Shown here: piece by piece, positions 54,462 to 63,905 of the stretch
Position numbering within the stretch: position 1 is the first letter of the stretch
Layout of the letters: each line of letters opens with the position of its first letter
Assembly: GCA_964642175.1 (NCBI GenBank)
Contig: CAZXOK010000004.1
Span: 186,001 to 250,000 of the forward strand
Direction: 5' to 3'
Length of the DNA stretch: 64,000 bases
From: JANQGG01 sp964642175
Lineage (GTDB): Bacteria; Bacteroidota; Chlorobiia; Chlorobiales; Chloroherpetonaceae
Notes under the pieces: generated by a model
Seen by the model: only the letters and a program-made list of their open reading frames with translations
Databases searched by the model: none
Told to the model about the DNA's origin: nothing
Position numbers and translations under genes: made by a program

Positions 54462-54644
54462 ATGGCAAAAGGAAAAGGCAACAGACTGGTTATTACACTC
54501 GAATGCACCGAAGCTAAGAAAGAAGGCGGCGTTATTTCCCGGTATTCAACCACCAAGAACAAAAAAAATAACCCCGAGCGCCTGGAGCTAAAGAAATATA
54601 ATCCCAATCTCAGACGTCATACCCTGCATAAAGAAATAAAATAA
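54462..54644 (+). CDS. rpmG: 50S ribosomal protein L33
   Basis: A protein of 60 aa. It starts AKGKGNRLVITLECTEAK and ends KKYNPNLRRHTLHKEIK, the L33 family pattern. Only one Cys (in LECTEAK) is present, so this is the zinc-free form. It is a single gene closed by its own terminator and directly borders the integron-like island. Confidence 0.96.
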   Translation: MAKGKGNRLVITLECTEAKKEGGVISRYSTTKNKKNNPERLELKKYNPNLRRHTLHKEIK

Positions 54645-54677
54645 CGTTTGGGCTCCATTGGTTTAGAAACTATCTTA

Positions 54678-54709
54678 GGGCGTATGTTTTCATCAACTAC
54701 GCCCTTTTA
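54678..54709 (+). terminator. Rho-independent terminator of rpmG
   Basis: GGGCGTA and TACGCCC pair around a 13-nt loop, followed by TTTTATT. It ends 2 nt before the first possible start of the subtilase gene. Confidence 0.85.
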
Positions 54710-54711
54710 TT

Positions 54712-57630
54712 ATGTTCGGACGCATGCACGGTTTTATTCGTCTTTATTGTTTTTTCCTGCTTCTATTATGCTTTCCAGCCTCCATTTCAGCACAATCAGT
54801 TTCCGGTGAATCCGATCCCTGGAGCTTTATATCAAAATCCGCATGCGGCATTGATCGGTTTTTAGCCCAAAACCCAACGGCCGATGGCCGTGGCGTTTTA
54901 ATCCTGATTTTTGATACCGGTGTAGACATGAGCATAGCCGGACTGAAAACCACCAGCACCGGCAGCCGGAAAGTAGTTGATATCCGCGATTTTTCAGGTG
55001 GTGGCGATATCAAAATTACCCCTCCGATTCCTTACACCGAAAATGAGGCCTCGTTTATTACCGATAGCCTTACAACCCTCTCTCTAAAAGGAATAGACTC
55101 TTTTAATATTCTGCCAACAGACTCAAGTTTGCGTATCGGGATTTTTTCTGAACTGCAATTTCAGAACTCAGATTACCGTGATTTTGACGGCAACAAATCG
55201 TATGACTCGGAATTCGGGTTTGTGACCTTTAAAACAGACTCGGGCTATGTTGCGGTGATTGATATTGATCGTGATGGTGATCTAAGCAACGAAACGCCGA
55301 TCATGAGTTACGCCAAACATTTTCAGACGTTTTTGTTCTCCAAAACCCCGGAGAAACATACCAACCTGACCACCTGCGCCAACAATATTTATCCGGGACA
55401 AAATAAAGTGGTATTTCACTTCGACGACAGTTCCCACGGCACCCATGTAGCGGGTATTGCTGCCGGGCATAACATTTACGGCTCCGACAGCACAGAAACA
55501 TTTGATGGCATCGCCCCCGGCGCCGAAGTGATCAGTTGCAAGATCAGCAAGGGAAACATTGGCGACCTGTCGACCCCCGGCAGTATTGCCCGTGCGTTTG
55601 AATATGCGGCCCGGCTTTCCAAAACCCAACCCAAACCGGTTGTTGTGAATATGAGCTTTGGCATACCATCGGTTATTGAGGGCCATGCCCAGATCGAGAC
55701 CTATATCGATAGCCTGATCAATAATCACCCTAAACTGTATGTTTGCCTGTCTAACGGCAACGAAGGCCCCGGGCTGTCTTCAACTGGTCTGCCGGCCGCT
55801 TCGGCTTACGCCATTTCGGTTGGCGCACTTCTCAATAAGGATATTGCCCAAAACAGTTTTGGCTCTCAGCAACAAGACCATCAGATATGGAATTTCAGCA
55901 GCCGCGGCGGCGAGGTGCCAAAACCGGATGTGGTTGCACCGGGTTCGGCCCACTCCACGGTGCCCGGTTTTGCCTACCGAACCATCAGTTCCGGCACCAG
56001 CATGGCTTCACCTTATGTGGCCGGATCGGTGGCATTGCTTCTGAGCGCGCTTCAACAAGAAGACTCGGCAGGTTTTGCAGCGGGGCATTATACTCAGCAA
56101 GTAATCAAAACCGCTTTAAAAACCACGGCCAATCCTTTACCCGGTTATACCGCCCCGGACTATGGCAGCGGTATTGTAAATTTACCGAAAGCCTACCAAA
56201 CACTTAAGGCTTATAAAAAATCGGGGTTTACATCTTCGGCTGTTCATTACAGGATTAAAACCCTGGCGCCAAATCTGGGCTCCCGTATGTTCACCCCAAA
56301 CGCCTATTTCAGATCACTTACGCTCCAAGATATTGATTTCAAAAAAGTCTTTTATGTATCAGTAGATTTTCCCGATAGCCTGAGCAGAAAAGAGAAAAAC
56401 CAATTTTTCAGGATTTACCAGTTAAGCTCGAACCAAACCTGGTTGAAACCGTTACAAAAGTCAATGTTTCTGAAGGGACAAAAGCAAAAGCCCATTAGTG
56501 TGGTTTATAACAAAAAGCTTTTAAAAAAACCCGGGCTTTACCATGGCATTATCACGGCAAAAGCGTCTCACAAATCAAAGGCAAAACGCCTTCAGAAAAG
56601 GCGCTCAAAAGATGTAGAGTTTGAACTTCATAATGTGATAATTGTACCCTACCGGTTTTCCGGGGAGTCGAATAACAAGATCAGGGTCAACAGGCAAACA
56701 TTGCGCTCAGGTAACCTTAAACGCTACTATTTTGCCGTGCCTCATACGGCATCTTCATTTCGGATAAAGCTGATCTCAAACACCGGCAAAGCTTTGCCTG
56801 TTACCGGCACACTGGTTGATCCAACAGGGAAAGTTGTCGGTTACCTGCCACCGATGAATGCCGATGAATATTTTACAGATGAGTATCTCTCAGGTGATAA
56901 ACTCAATCCCGGTATTTATGAGCTGGTTGTTGAAGCCGATCGTTTCTCAAAGCCTGAAAGACATACTTTTAATATTGAGGCCGGTATAGAAAGTATCCGG
57001 ATCCAACATCTTTACACCAATCAAAATCAAATTTATTTTTCAATCTCAAACTCAGGTCAGGAAAAAATATATGGGTCGGTTACCGGCAGCATGGAAGGAT
57101 TCACAAAAACATGGGGTGATTCCATATACTCCCCTGCTGTCTACCGCAGGCCTATTCAATTATACCCGGAAACTGAGACAATAAGCCTGAAATTTTCTGT
57201 AAGCCCAGAAGATTATAACAAGAATACAGATGCAGCGATCATGGTTGTCGATAGCACTGGCAGGAAAATCACCTCTCTTTCACTAGACAGCCCCGAAGAG
57301 GAATTGTTTTTTTATCATCCCGATAAATCCAACAAAACGTTATCAGTTTTCCTGGAGATCCATTATGGGTTTGCATTTGCCGACCGGGGAGATGGTATTT
57401 ATTTTAATTTAGAGGAAACCCATTCCACAAAATCTAATATTCTGGAATGCCATCCGGGTGCCTTTAACCTTTATCCTTATCTGCCCCAGCAGGTTTATGT
57501 TGAGTTTCCTTCAACATTAAAGCCACCCTCAGGTTTCAAACTTAAAGGCTCAATTCGGTTTGAAGAAACCGCCAAAGGAATTTTTCAATCTAAAAAAACC
57601 TTTGTTTTAGATCAGATAATCAGCAATTAA
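54712..57630 (+). CDS. large secreted subtilisin-like (S8) peptidase, TPP-II-like
   Basis: A protein of 972 aa with a signal peptide ending about SISAQS (residues 1-28); an ATG at 54724 is an equally likely start. The catalytic triad is Asp68 (LIFDTGVD), His242 (SSHGTHVAGI) and Ser430 (SSGTSMASPYVAG), with the oxyanion Asn in LSNGNEGPG. The 174-residue spacing between Asp and His is much larger than in subtilisin and resembles tripeptidyl peptidase II. Residues about 510-972 are beta-rich with no named domain. It is probably exported and used for peptide degradation. Confidence 0.93.
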   Translation: MFGRMHGFIRLYCFFLLLLCFPASISAQSVSGESDPWSFISKSACGIDRFLAQNPTADGRGVLILIFDTGVDMSIAGLKTTSTGSRKVVDIRDFSGGGDIKITPPIPYTENEASFITDSLTTLSLKGIDSFNILPTDSSLRIGIFSELQFQNSDYRDFDGNKSYDSEFGFVTFKTDSGYVAVIDIDRDGDLSNETPIMSYAKHFQTFLFSKTPEKHTNLTTCANNIYPGQNKVVFHFDDSSHGTHVAGIAAGHNIYGSDSTETFDGIAPGAEVISCKISKGNIGDLSTPGSIARAFEYAARLSKTQPKPVVVNMSFGIPSVIEGHAQIETYIDSLINNHPKLYVCLSNGNEGPGLSSTGLPAASAYAISVGALLNKDIAQNSFGSQQQDHQIWNFSSRGGEVPKPDVVAPGSAHSTVPGFAYRTISSGTSMASPYVAGSVALLLSALQQEDSAGFAAGHYTQQVIKTALKTTANPLPGYTAPDYGSGIVNLPKAYQTLKAYKKSGFTSSAVHYRIKTLAPNLGSRMFTPNAYFRSLTLQDIDFKKVFYVSVDFPDSLSRKEKNQFFRIYQLSSNQTWLKPLQKSMFLKGQKQKPISVVYNKKLLKKPGLYHGIITAKASHKSKAKRLQKRRSKDVEFELHNVIIVPYRFSGESNNKIRVNRQTLRSGNLKRYYFAVPHTASSFRIKLISNTGKALPVTGTLVDPTGKVVGYLPPMNADEYFTDEYLSGDKLNPGIYELVVEADRFSKPERHTFNIEAGIESIRIQHLYTNQNQIYFSISNSGQEKIYGSVTGSMEGFTKTWGDSIYSPAVYRRPIQLYPETETISLKFSVSPEDYNKNTDAAIMVVDSTGRKITSLSLDSPEEELFFYHPDKSNKTLSVFLEIHYGFAFADRGDGIYFNLEETHSTKSNILECHPGAFNLYPYLPQQVYVEFPSTLKPPSGFKLKGSIRFEETAKGIFQSKKTFVLDQIISN

Positions 57631-57795
57631 AGCATTAACGCTATGAACTTAATCTTTGATGATTATTTGATTGTCAGAAAGATTTTAATAAATTGGCTGA
57701 GTTTTAGATGAATGCTATTTTTTTTATTTGAATACTAATTAACATAAAACTTGCCATTTGTTGAAGGGGAATACAACAAAAAAAATTCGTTACCA

Positions 57796-59169
57796 ATGAC
57801 CAGACCAAAAAAGCAGTACGTTGAAGATGTAGCGGGAAGTGTTCCCTTGATGCGCTATGATGTGTATTACCATTATATGCCCGACGGGACGATAAAACAA
57901 ATAAATCCATTCACTGGCACAGAAGTATGGTCTGTTCCGGGAAGAAGCAGTAAACCCCTGGATAATGATATACCACTCACGGCAAGCCCTCTTGAGTATA
58001 AAGAAAAAGAGGATTATTGCTCGTTTTGTGAAACACGGTATTTTGAAACACCTCCGGAAAAATCAAGGATCGTATTAAATAACAACAATTACGAATTAGT
58101 CGAGCGTTTGAACGCTTCGCAATACTCAGATACAAAAGCTGAATTTCGGCGTACGCCAAATTTGTTCGAAATTGTTACCCTGAACTACTGGCGTCAGAAC
58201 TACAATTTTAAAATGACAAAGAACCAGCTTGATTGGCGAGAGAAATATCTCAGCGATCAGGATGGGATCAAACATGTCATCAATGTGGTTGAATACAAAT
58301 TGTCGCGCCAGGGTAAAAGCGCCGATGAAATAAAATACATGTCAACTGACGAGAAACTTGCACTGGCTGATGCGTTTTTTGGAGGCAGCCATGATTTAAT
58401 TGTCGCAAAACGCCATTTTGAGCCTAATGCCAGGTATGATAGCCAGTTAAGCAGCTCTGGAGAGCTGACTTGCGAAGAACACTTTCAGTATTTTCGTTTT
58501 ACCATAAACTCTCTATCGGATGTCTATACCAACAACAGGTATGTTCGGTATGTAAGTGTATTTCAGAACTGGTTAAAACCCGCTGGTGCTTCGTTCGACC
58601 ATCTTCACAAGCAATTGGTTGGTTTGGACAGTTGGTCTTTGAATATCGAGAACCAGATACATATGGTTCGCAATAACCCGAATATTTTCAATGAATTTGG
58701 TCCGAATTTCGCCATTCACCATAATCTGGTATTTGCCGAAAATGACTACGCCATTGCTTATTGCGCAATCGGGCATCGCTTCCCTACCATAGCAATTTAT
58801 TCAAAATCGCGCCATGCAAGGCCGCAGGAACATACCAATGATGAGATCAGGGGAATAAACGACCTGGTTCATGCCTGCCATCGCGCTATGGGCAGTTCCA
58901 TTTCGTGCAACGAAGAATGGAATTACACACCTATCGATTCTGTCTATAATATTCCCTGGCGGATCCTTATTAAGTGGCGGATCAATATACCGGCTGGTTT
59001 TGAAGGCAATACCGGTATTTACATCAACCCGATCAGTCCGCATCAACTTCGCGATAAAATGGTACCCAGGCTTTATGAAATGCGTTCCAATGGCGATCTG
59101 GCATACAGCATCCAGATTGCAGAAGAATGCCCATGTAAATTTAACAGTCTGTCATATCATCTTCGCTAA
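57796..59169 (+). CDS. DUF4921 family, GalT/HIT-like protein
   Basis: A protein of 457 aa from the ATG at 57796 (a TTG 45 nt upstream is possible). The HIT-type active-site motif H269-L-H271-K-Q273 lies in GASFDHLHKQLVG, matching the nucleotidyltransferase branch (galactose-1-phosphate uridylyltransferase fold). An upstream CSFC pair near residue 75 may be half of a zinc site. DUF4921 proteins have no proven substrate. It overlaps the convergent M14 gene by 4 bp at the stop codons. Confidence 0.88.
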   Translation: MTRPKKQYVEDVAGSVPLMRYDVYYHYMPDGTIKQINPFTGTEVWSVPGRSSKPLDNDIPLTASPLEYKEKEDYCSFCETRYFETPPEKSRIVLNNNNYELVERLNASQYSDTKAEFRRTPNLFEIVTLNYWRQNYNFKMTKNQLDWREKYLSDQDGIKHVINVVEYKLSRQGKSADEIKYMSTDEKLALADAFFGGSHDLIVAKRHFEPNARYDSQLSSSGELTCEEHFQYFRFTINSLSDVYTNNRYVRYVSVFQNWLKPAGASFDHLHKQLVGLDSWSLNIENQIHMVRNNPNIFNEFGPNFAIHHNLVFAENDYAIAYCAIGHRFPTIAIYSKSRHARPQEHTNDEIRGINDLVHACHRAMGSSISCNEEWNYTPIDSVYNIPWRILIKWRINIPAGFEGNTGIYINPISPHQLRDKMVPRLYEMRSNGDLAYSIQIAEECPCKFNSLSYHLR

Positions 59170-60239
59170 GCCGGTGTTTTATCCACCCATTCTTCTAATG
59201 CAATTTGCAACAGATCAAGTTGGATAGCTACGGCTTTTTCAAGATCCAGGGGCAATATTTCAATGCCATTCAGTTTGGGTTTAACTGATGCATTCCGTTC
59301 CAGATCTTTTCTAACACTTACCAGAATATCTCTGAAACTTTTATAAATGGCGGGCTCGCCAGGTTGGTGGGTGTGTCCGGGCTTAATTAGTAGAAACAAG
59401 GGCAACTCCGAGACAAGGCAAAGCGGCCGGCCACCTAAATTGCTGATAAACTCCATGGAAGTTTGATGAAACAGTGATGCGGTTTCTGTATCGTTCTGTT
59501 CCAGGAAAAAGGCTTGCATGGGCTTAGACTCCGGCGTTGTACTTAGTCCGGGTCCGATGTACATAAAACCCTTTTCCCCTTTTCGATTATGATCGTGCAG
59601 GGGCAAACCATGTTGTAAAACCAGGTTTATAAATCGCTGCTGAAGCCCGGCTGTTTCTGCTACATGCTCACGATTTATCAGGAGCAGTCCCCCTTCTGCA
59701 AATCCCATCCCATGAAGGTTTAAATGAAGGTGAAAAGGGCCCTGGGTTTCATAAAACCGGGCCAGGATTTGATTTTCCACCCTCATATCCGGATAACCAA
59801 ATTCAAGGTCTCTGCCGGGTAATTCCCGCACGGTATGCCGAACATACGCTTTCCAGTCAGGCCAGGCTTTACGCCAGCGCTCATTTTGCTTTCTGCCATC
59901 CGGGTTGATATCAGGTACAATCACAAATGTGTATTGAGTAAGCCAGACCTGAAAGTCTTCGGAGTTTTGCGCTATGATATTTAAAAAGGTAATGATCGTA
60001 TCATAACCAACCGGTTCATCGGCATGGGACCCGGATAAGACAGAGACTTTTTTTGGGCCTTCTCCAATAATAATTGAATGAATGGGTTGATTTTGCTCAC
60101 TATGCCCAAGACAAAGCACCCGAACCAATCTCTCCGGTAAAGCATCCTGAATTTTACGAAAGGTTGTTTGAAGATCCTCAGAATTGGAAAACCCTTTGGA
60201 TGCTGTGGAAACATATGAAGACAAGCTTGTCTGGTTCAT
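59166..60239 (-). CDS. M14 family zinc carboxypeptidase
   Basis: A protein of 357 aa. Zinc ligands His72 and Glu75 lie in SGSHADEPVGYD (HxxE), and the third His is in LHLNLHGMGFAEGG. An Arg-rich WRKAWPDWKAYVRHT region lies between. No signal peptide is evident, so it is probably cytoplasmic. It could remove C-terminal residues or process peptidoglycan peptides; the subfamily is not resolved. It is monocistronic, convergent with DUF4921. Confidence 0.88.
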   Translation of the reverse strand: MNQTSLSSYVSTASKGFSNSEDLQTTFRKIQDALPERLVRVLCLGHSEQNQPIHSIIIGEGPKKVSVLSGSHADEPVGYDTIITFLNIIAQNSEDFQVWLTQYTFVIVPDINPDGRKQNERWRKAWPDWKAYVRHTVRELPGRDLEFGYPDMRVENQILARFYETQGPFHLHLNLHGMGFAEGGLLLINREHVAETAGLQQRFINLVLQHGLPLHDHNRKGEKGFMYIGPGLSTTPESKPMQAFFLEQNDTETASLFHQTSMEFISNLGGRPLCLVSELPLFLLIKPGHTHQPGEPAIYKSFRDILVSVRKDLERNASVKPKLNGIEILPLDLEKAVAIQLDLLQIALEEWVDKTPA

Positions 60240-60302
60240 CTCTTATGAATTTGCAGGTTATGTAATTGTTTAAGTAAAAAAGTTTTTTTAGATTCCTCAA
60301 AG

Positions 60303-60384
60303 GCCCGAATGGCGGAATTGGTAGACGCACTCGTTTCAGGGGCGAGCGCCTAGCGGCATAGGAGTTCGAATCTCCTTTCGGGCA
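60303..60384 (+). tRNA. tRNA-Leu (CAG)
   Basis: Acceptor GCCCGAA/TTCGGGC, anticodon stem CTCGT/GCGAG with loop TTCAGGG (anticodon CAG), a long class II variable arm, and T arm GGAG-TTCGAAT-CTCC. The discriminator is A and no CCA is encoded. Confidence 0.96.
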
Positions 60385-60430
60385 CATAACTGGTTAGGAC
60401 ATGATGCAAGTTTTAGACATACGAATTTTC

Positions 60431-60456
60431 CCTGAATATAAATCAGGATTTTTTAT
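60431..60456 (+). terminator. first terminator after tRNA-Leu
   Basis: CCTGA pairs with TCAGG around a 7-nt AT loop, followed by ATTTTTTAT. The stem is short but the T run is good. Confidence 0.65.
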
Positions 60457-60464
60457 ACCATTAT

Positions 60465-60499
60465 AAAAAATGCACTTAGGAAGAAGTGCATTTTTTTTT
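60465..60499 (+). terminator. second, tandem terminator
   Basis: AAAAAATGCACTT pairs with AAGTGCATTTTTT around AGGAAG and is followed by more T. Together with the first hairpin it forms a tandem stop before the zinc-ribbon gene. It also shows that a GTG at 60486 is not the start of that gene. Confidence 0.88.
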
Positions 60500-60545
60500 C
60501 GAAGTTATTTCTTTGTTTTTATTTGACAACCTAAACTTTAATGCT

Positions 60546-61355
60546 GTGGATCACAATAAATTAAAATTGATAGTAAAACTCCAACTACTGGACGATGAAC
60601 TGGATGAAATTCTGAGCGAACAACAAGGACTTCCTGAAGAAATTCATGACCTTGAAAAAGATGTAGTATCTATTACTGAGCAACTGGAGACCAGGAAAAA
60701 CCAGGAAGAGGAAAATCTAAAAATTAAGCAACGTCTAAACGAGGAGATTACTGCAGCCAACAGCAAAATAGAAAAGTTTAAAGACTCTCAGACCACGGCT
60801 CGCAACAATAAGGAGTATGATGCACTTTCTAAACAGATTGAGTACGAAGAGCAGGAAATTAAAAAAGCTGAGGGGCAGATCCGTACGATTGATGAAAACA
60901 AAGAGCGTCAGTCGGAAATGGAAGATCGCGGACGCAGATTAATGGATGAAAACCGTTATGATGAACTGACCGACGAAATGATGCCAACCGACATTCTCGA
61001 AAGTCAGCTAAGCGATGTTAAAGAAGAACTGAGCAACAAAAAGGAAGAGCTCAACGAAATCATTGAAGAAACCCAGGACGAAGTAAAGCAGATCCAGGAG
61101 AAAATTGCCAGGCAACGCGAGGTGGTTTTAAACGAGGCAAAACCAATTCTTGATAAGTACGACCATTTAAGAAACGGTGGCCTACAAAATGCTATTGTTA
61201 AACTGCACCGTCATGCATGCAGCGGATGTAACACCTATGTACCAACAAACCGTCATGCGTTTATTCTGCAAGGTGGTTTTTACTCCTGTGAAACATGCGG
61301 TCGTATTGTGGTTCATGAACGCTTATTCGAAGAAGCGCTTACTGTTGAAGCGTAA
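60546..61355 (+). CDS. coiled-coil C4 zinc-ribbon protein (CdsZ/DUF164 type)
   Basis: A protein of 269 aa from the GTG at 60546 (VDHNKLKLIVKLQLLDDEL); a GTG at 60486 lies within a terminator and is rejected. Residues about 5-205 form a long antiparallel coiled coil rich in Glu and Lys. The C-terminus has two Cys pairs, CSGC and CETC, a zinc ribbon. Related proteins bind nucleic acid or type III secretion parts in other phyla; no firm role is known here. rnpB begins 10 bp after the stop, so both may share a transcript. Confidence 0.88.
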   Translation: MDHNKLKLIVKLQLLDDELDEILSEQQGLPEEIHDLEKDVVSITEQLETRKNQEEENLKIKQRLNEEITAANSKIEKFKDSQTTARNNKEYDALSKQIEYEEQEIKKAEGQIRTIDENKERQSEMEDRGRRLMDENRYDELTDEMMPTDILESQLSDVKEELSNKKEELNEIIEETQDEVKQIQEKIARQREVVLNEAKPILDKYDHLRNGGLQNAIVKLHRHACSGCNTYVPTNRHAFILQGGFYSCETCGRIVVHERLFEEALTVEA

Positions 61356-61364
61356 TTATTATTT

Positions 61365-61737
61365 GGGGCCGTACAGGCAATCGCTGGTTAGCATTTTAAC
61401 TGACTAATCTGAGGAAAGTCCGAACATCACAGGGCAGGGTGCCAAACAAGGCTTTGCCAAGTTTGGGCGGCAGGCCACCAGGCAGGCCGACAGCAAGTGC
61501 AACAGAAAGCAAACCGCCTTAACAATAAGGTAAGGGTGAAATGGTGGTGTAAGAGACCACCGGGCAAGTTGGCAACAATTTGTGCCGGGTAAACCTCCCC
61601 GATGCAAGACTATGTATAGAGGCTTTAAAAGAGTTGCCCGCTCAATTCCTTTGGGAAAGTCTCTGGGTGAGTCGCTTAGATAAATGATTGCACTAAAGTT
61701 TAGGCTTTAGCACAGAATTCGGCTTATGTATGGCCCC
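61365..61737 (+). ncRNA. rnpB: RNase P RNA
   Basis: About 373 nt with the universal core: GAGGAAAGTCCGAAC near the 5' side, the GGTAAGGGTGAAA and AAACCTCCC segments and a CAGAATTCGGCTTATG 3' conserved part. P1 forms from GGGGCCGTAC at the start and GTATGGCCCC at the end, followed by ACTTTTTTT, so P1 may also act as the terminator. It is the catalytic RNA that trims tRNA 5' ends, working with protein RnpA (not here). The layout fits the bacterial A-type. Confidence 0.94.
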
Positions 61738-61769
61738 ACTTTTTTTGAGGTTACAACTATACCCTTTCC

Positions 61770-62963
61770 CTATCCCTGTTTTACCTGGGGATAACTGAAT
61801 ATTTTCCCATCCAGACCTTTTATTTGTACTTCTTCATCATCAATTTTCAGAAGTGCTTGCCGGGAAACGGGTATTTTGCCTCCACCGTTTGGCAGATCGA
61901 TGACAAATTGGGGTAATCCAAGACCGGATATTTTACCTCGCATACTTTCAATAATATCCAGGCCTGTTTCCACTCTTGTTCTAAAATGCTCCGTACCGGC
62001 TGTGAGATCGGTCTGGTAAAGATAATAAGGCTTGATACGAAGCTTTAGAAGCGCCCTCATAAGCTTGAGCATGGTCTCAGGTGAGTCATTTATATCTTTC
62101 AGCAATACGGTTTGGTTTCCCAAAGCAACACCTGAATCAGCCAGCAGGTTAATGGCCCGTGTTGCTTCTGGAGTTAGTTCTGAAGGGTGATTAAAATGCG
62201 TGTTCAGGTATATCGGATGGTACTTTTTAAGCAATCGGCATAAAGCTGGCGTGATTCGCTGAGGTAGCACGCACGGGATCTTGGTGCCGATGCGAACAAT
62301 TTCAACATGGTTCATTGCACGCAATGAGCTGAGAATATAATCCAGCTTTTGATCATTCAGAATTAAAGGATCACCGCCTGATAATATAACATCGTGAATT
62401 TCTTTATGCTCACGAATATACGCTAACCCCTGATCTATGTGTTTTGAACTTAACTTTTTCTCATCAGCTACTTTTCGTCGCCTGGTACAAAACCGGCAAT
62501 AAACCGCACATTGATGGGTAACTAAAAACAGAACCCGGTCGGGGTATCGATGGGTGATACTTGGTATAGGTGATGCTGCTTCTTCATTTAACGGATCGGA
62601 TAAAGTGCCTTTTTTATCCAGCTCACGTCGGTCTGGGACCACTTGCTTATAGATGGGATCTCCTTTGGATTGGATCAAACTCTGATAGTATGGATTTATA
62701 CGGATATGGAAATAATTATTAAGCGCTTCAAGAAGAGCCGGATCCAGGCCGAAAACAGAAGACATATCTTCCGGTGATTCAAGACTTGCGCCGAGTAATG
62801 TATGCCAGTTTTCGGATGTTTCGATAGAAATTTCACCTGTATTACGTTGGATTAGGGGCTGTGAGCTATTCCCGGAAAGCTGATTTTCTTGATCATTACA
62901 TCCAAGATCCTGAGGGACTGTTGTATATTTTTTTATGGTTTTGAGGCGCGTTTTCAAAGACAT
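61770..62963 (-). CDS. KamA-family radical SAM aminomutase (lysine 2,3-aminomutase-like)
   Basis: A protein of 397 aa. The SAM cluster motif is C152-A-V-Y-C156-R-F-C159-TRRR. Further signatures are VILSGGDPLIL, QTVLLKDIND, YYLYQTDLTAGTEHFRT and LPNGGGKIPV, which include the Asp and Gly-rich residues that bind lysine and PLP. It interconverts lysine and beta-lysine, either for lysine breakdown or for modifying elongation factor P (EpmB). No EF-P or lysine-degradation gene is nearby. It converges on rnpB with a 32-bp gap. Confidence 0.9.
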   Translation of the reverse strand: MSLKTRLKTIKKYTTVPQDLGCNDQENQLSGNSSQPLIQRNTGEISIETSENWHTLLGASLESPEDMSSVFGLDPALLEALNNYFHIRINPYYQSLIQSKGDPIYKQVVPDRRELDKKGTLSDPLNEEAASPIPSITHRYPDRVLFLVTHQCAVYCRFCTRRRKVADEKKLSSKHIDQGLAYIREHKEIHDVILSGGDPLILNDQKLDYILSSLRAMNHVEIVRIGTKIPCVLPQRITPALCRLLKKYHPIYLNTHFNHPSELTPEATRAINLLADSGVALGNQTVLLKDINDSPETMLKLMRALLKLRIKPYYLYQTDLTAGTEHFRTRVETGLDIIESMRGKISGLGLPQFVIDLPNGGGKIPVSRQALLKIDDEEVQIKGLDGKIFSYPQVKQG

Positions 62964-62999
62964 ACGGTTAAATGGTTTTAATGCGGGGCATCATGTCAG

Positions 63000-63422
63000 T
63001 TAAGTTGCAATTGGATAGATTGCACTTAAGTATTCATCTTCTTTTCTGGTCATAACTTGTTTTTCTTCAGGGGTTTGATCATCGTACCCAATCAGATGCA
63101 GAACCGAATGAATGGTTACACGAAAGAGTTCCTCCAGGAAATTAACCTCAAAGTGCCTGGCATTTCGTTTTACTGTATGCAAAGAGATATAAAATTCACC
63201 CTCCAGATCCCGGCCTTCATTTAAACGAAAACTTATGGTATCGGTTGGATAGTTATGATTCAAATAGGAGGAATTCATTCGGGTGATAAAGCGGTCGCCA
63301 CAGTAAATAGCTGAAATCTCACTAATACGGCAGCCTTCATGTTTTACCACATTTTCTATACTATCTATCAGGGATTGCTCAGGTATAACCGTTTTTGTTG
63401 TATTGGTTATCAGGATCGGCAT
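63000..63422 (-). CDS. ybeY: endoribonuclease YbeY
   Basis: A protein of 140 aa. The metal motif reads HSVLHLIGYDDQTPEE: two His are conserved, and the third position, usually His (GYDH), is Asp. This substitution is typical of Bacteroidota-like YbeY. It processes 16S rRNA 3' ends and acts in ribosome quality control. It lies 36 bp upstream of the KamA-like gene on the same strand. Confidence 0.92.
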   Translation of the reverse strand: MPILITNTTKTVIPEQSLIDSIENVVKHEGCRISEISAIYCGDRFITRMNSSYLNHNYPTDTISFRLNEGRDLEGEFYISLHTVKRNARHFEVNFLEELFRVTIHSVLHLIGYDDQTPEEKQVMTRKEDEYLSAIYPIAT

Positions 63423-63451
63423 ATGTCGTGAATTAATTCCGACTAGAATTA

Positions 63452-63895
63452 TTATTTCATTTCTTCCAATTTATGCTCTGTAAGAGAGAGCTGAATGGCG
63501 CACCCCAGCACTTCTCCCCTGAGCTTGAAAGGATCTTTGGAGAGCAACGATTTATGAACATTGGTGTAACTTGTAACACCGGCATCTTTACTGATAATCA
63601 ACCCGGAAACGGTATCTTTCGACTCAGCAAACATGATCACTTCGCCAAGCTCCTGGCTGGCAATGTAATTGGTACAAGAATGCAGTTGCATCAATCCCAA
63701 TGGTGTATATAGTGAAACGAGGTTTCCTGTCTTTTCACCTAATTCCAGTTTAAAAATAATCTCAAGTTCCATGTTTCGTTTTTGCTTCGGGTCCCGGATC
63801 AAAAATCTTACAGATTCATCGGTGCGTGTGCTGACTTCGGTTTGCAAAGCGTTTGAAATCTTTTCAATATCATCTTTTGTAAACAAATAGCTCAT
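63452..63895 (-). CDS. hypothetical protein, 147 aa
   Basis: A protein of 147 aa I do not recognise. It reads like one alpha/beta domain: a helix (about 6-18), then alternating strands with VRFLIRDPKQKRNMELEII and TGNLVSLYTPLGLMQLHSC, and a GEVIMFAESKDTVSGLII stretch. No signal or membrane segment. It lies 29 bp upstream of ybeY and 10 bp downstream of a membrane-protein gene end, so all are probably one transcript. Confidence 0.6.
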   Translation of the reverse strand: MSYLFTKDDIEKISNALQTEVSTRTDESVRFLIRDPKQKRNMELEIIFKLELGEKTGNLVSLYTPLGLMQLHSCTNYIASQELGEVIMFAESKDTVSGLIISKDAGVTSYTNVHKSLLSKDPFKLRGEVLGCAIQLSLTEHKLEEMK

Positions 63896-63905
63896 CGTTG
63901 ATATG

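Noticed and set aside
60486..60545. Upstream GTG start for the zinc-ribbon gene
   Set aside because: The GTG lies in the 3' arm of a terminator hairpin.
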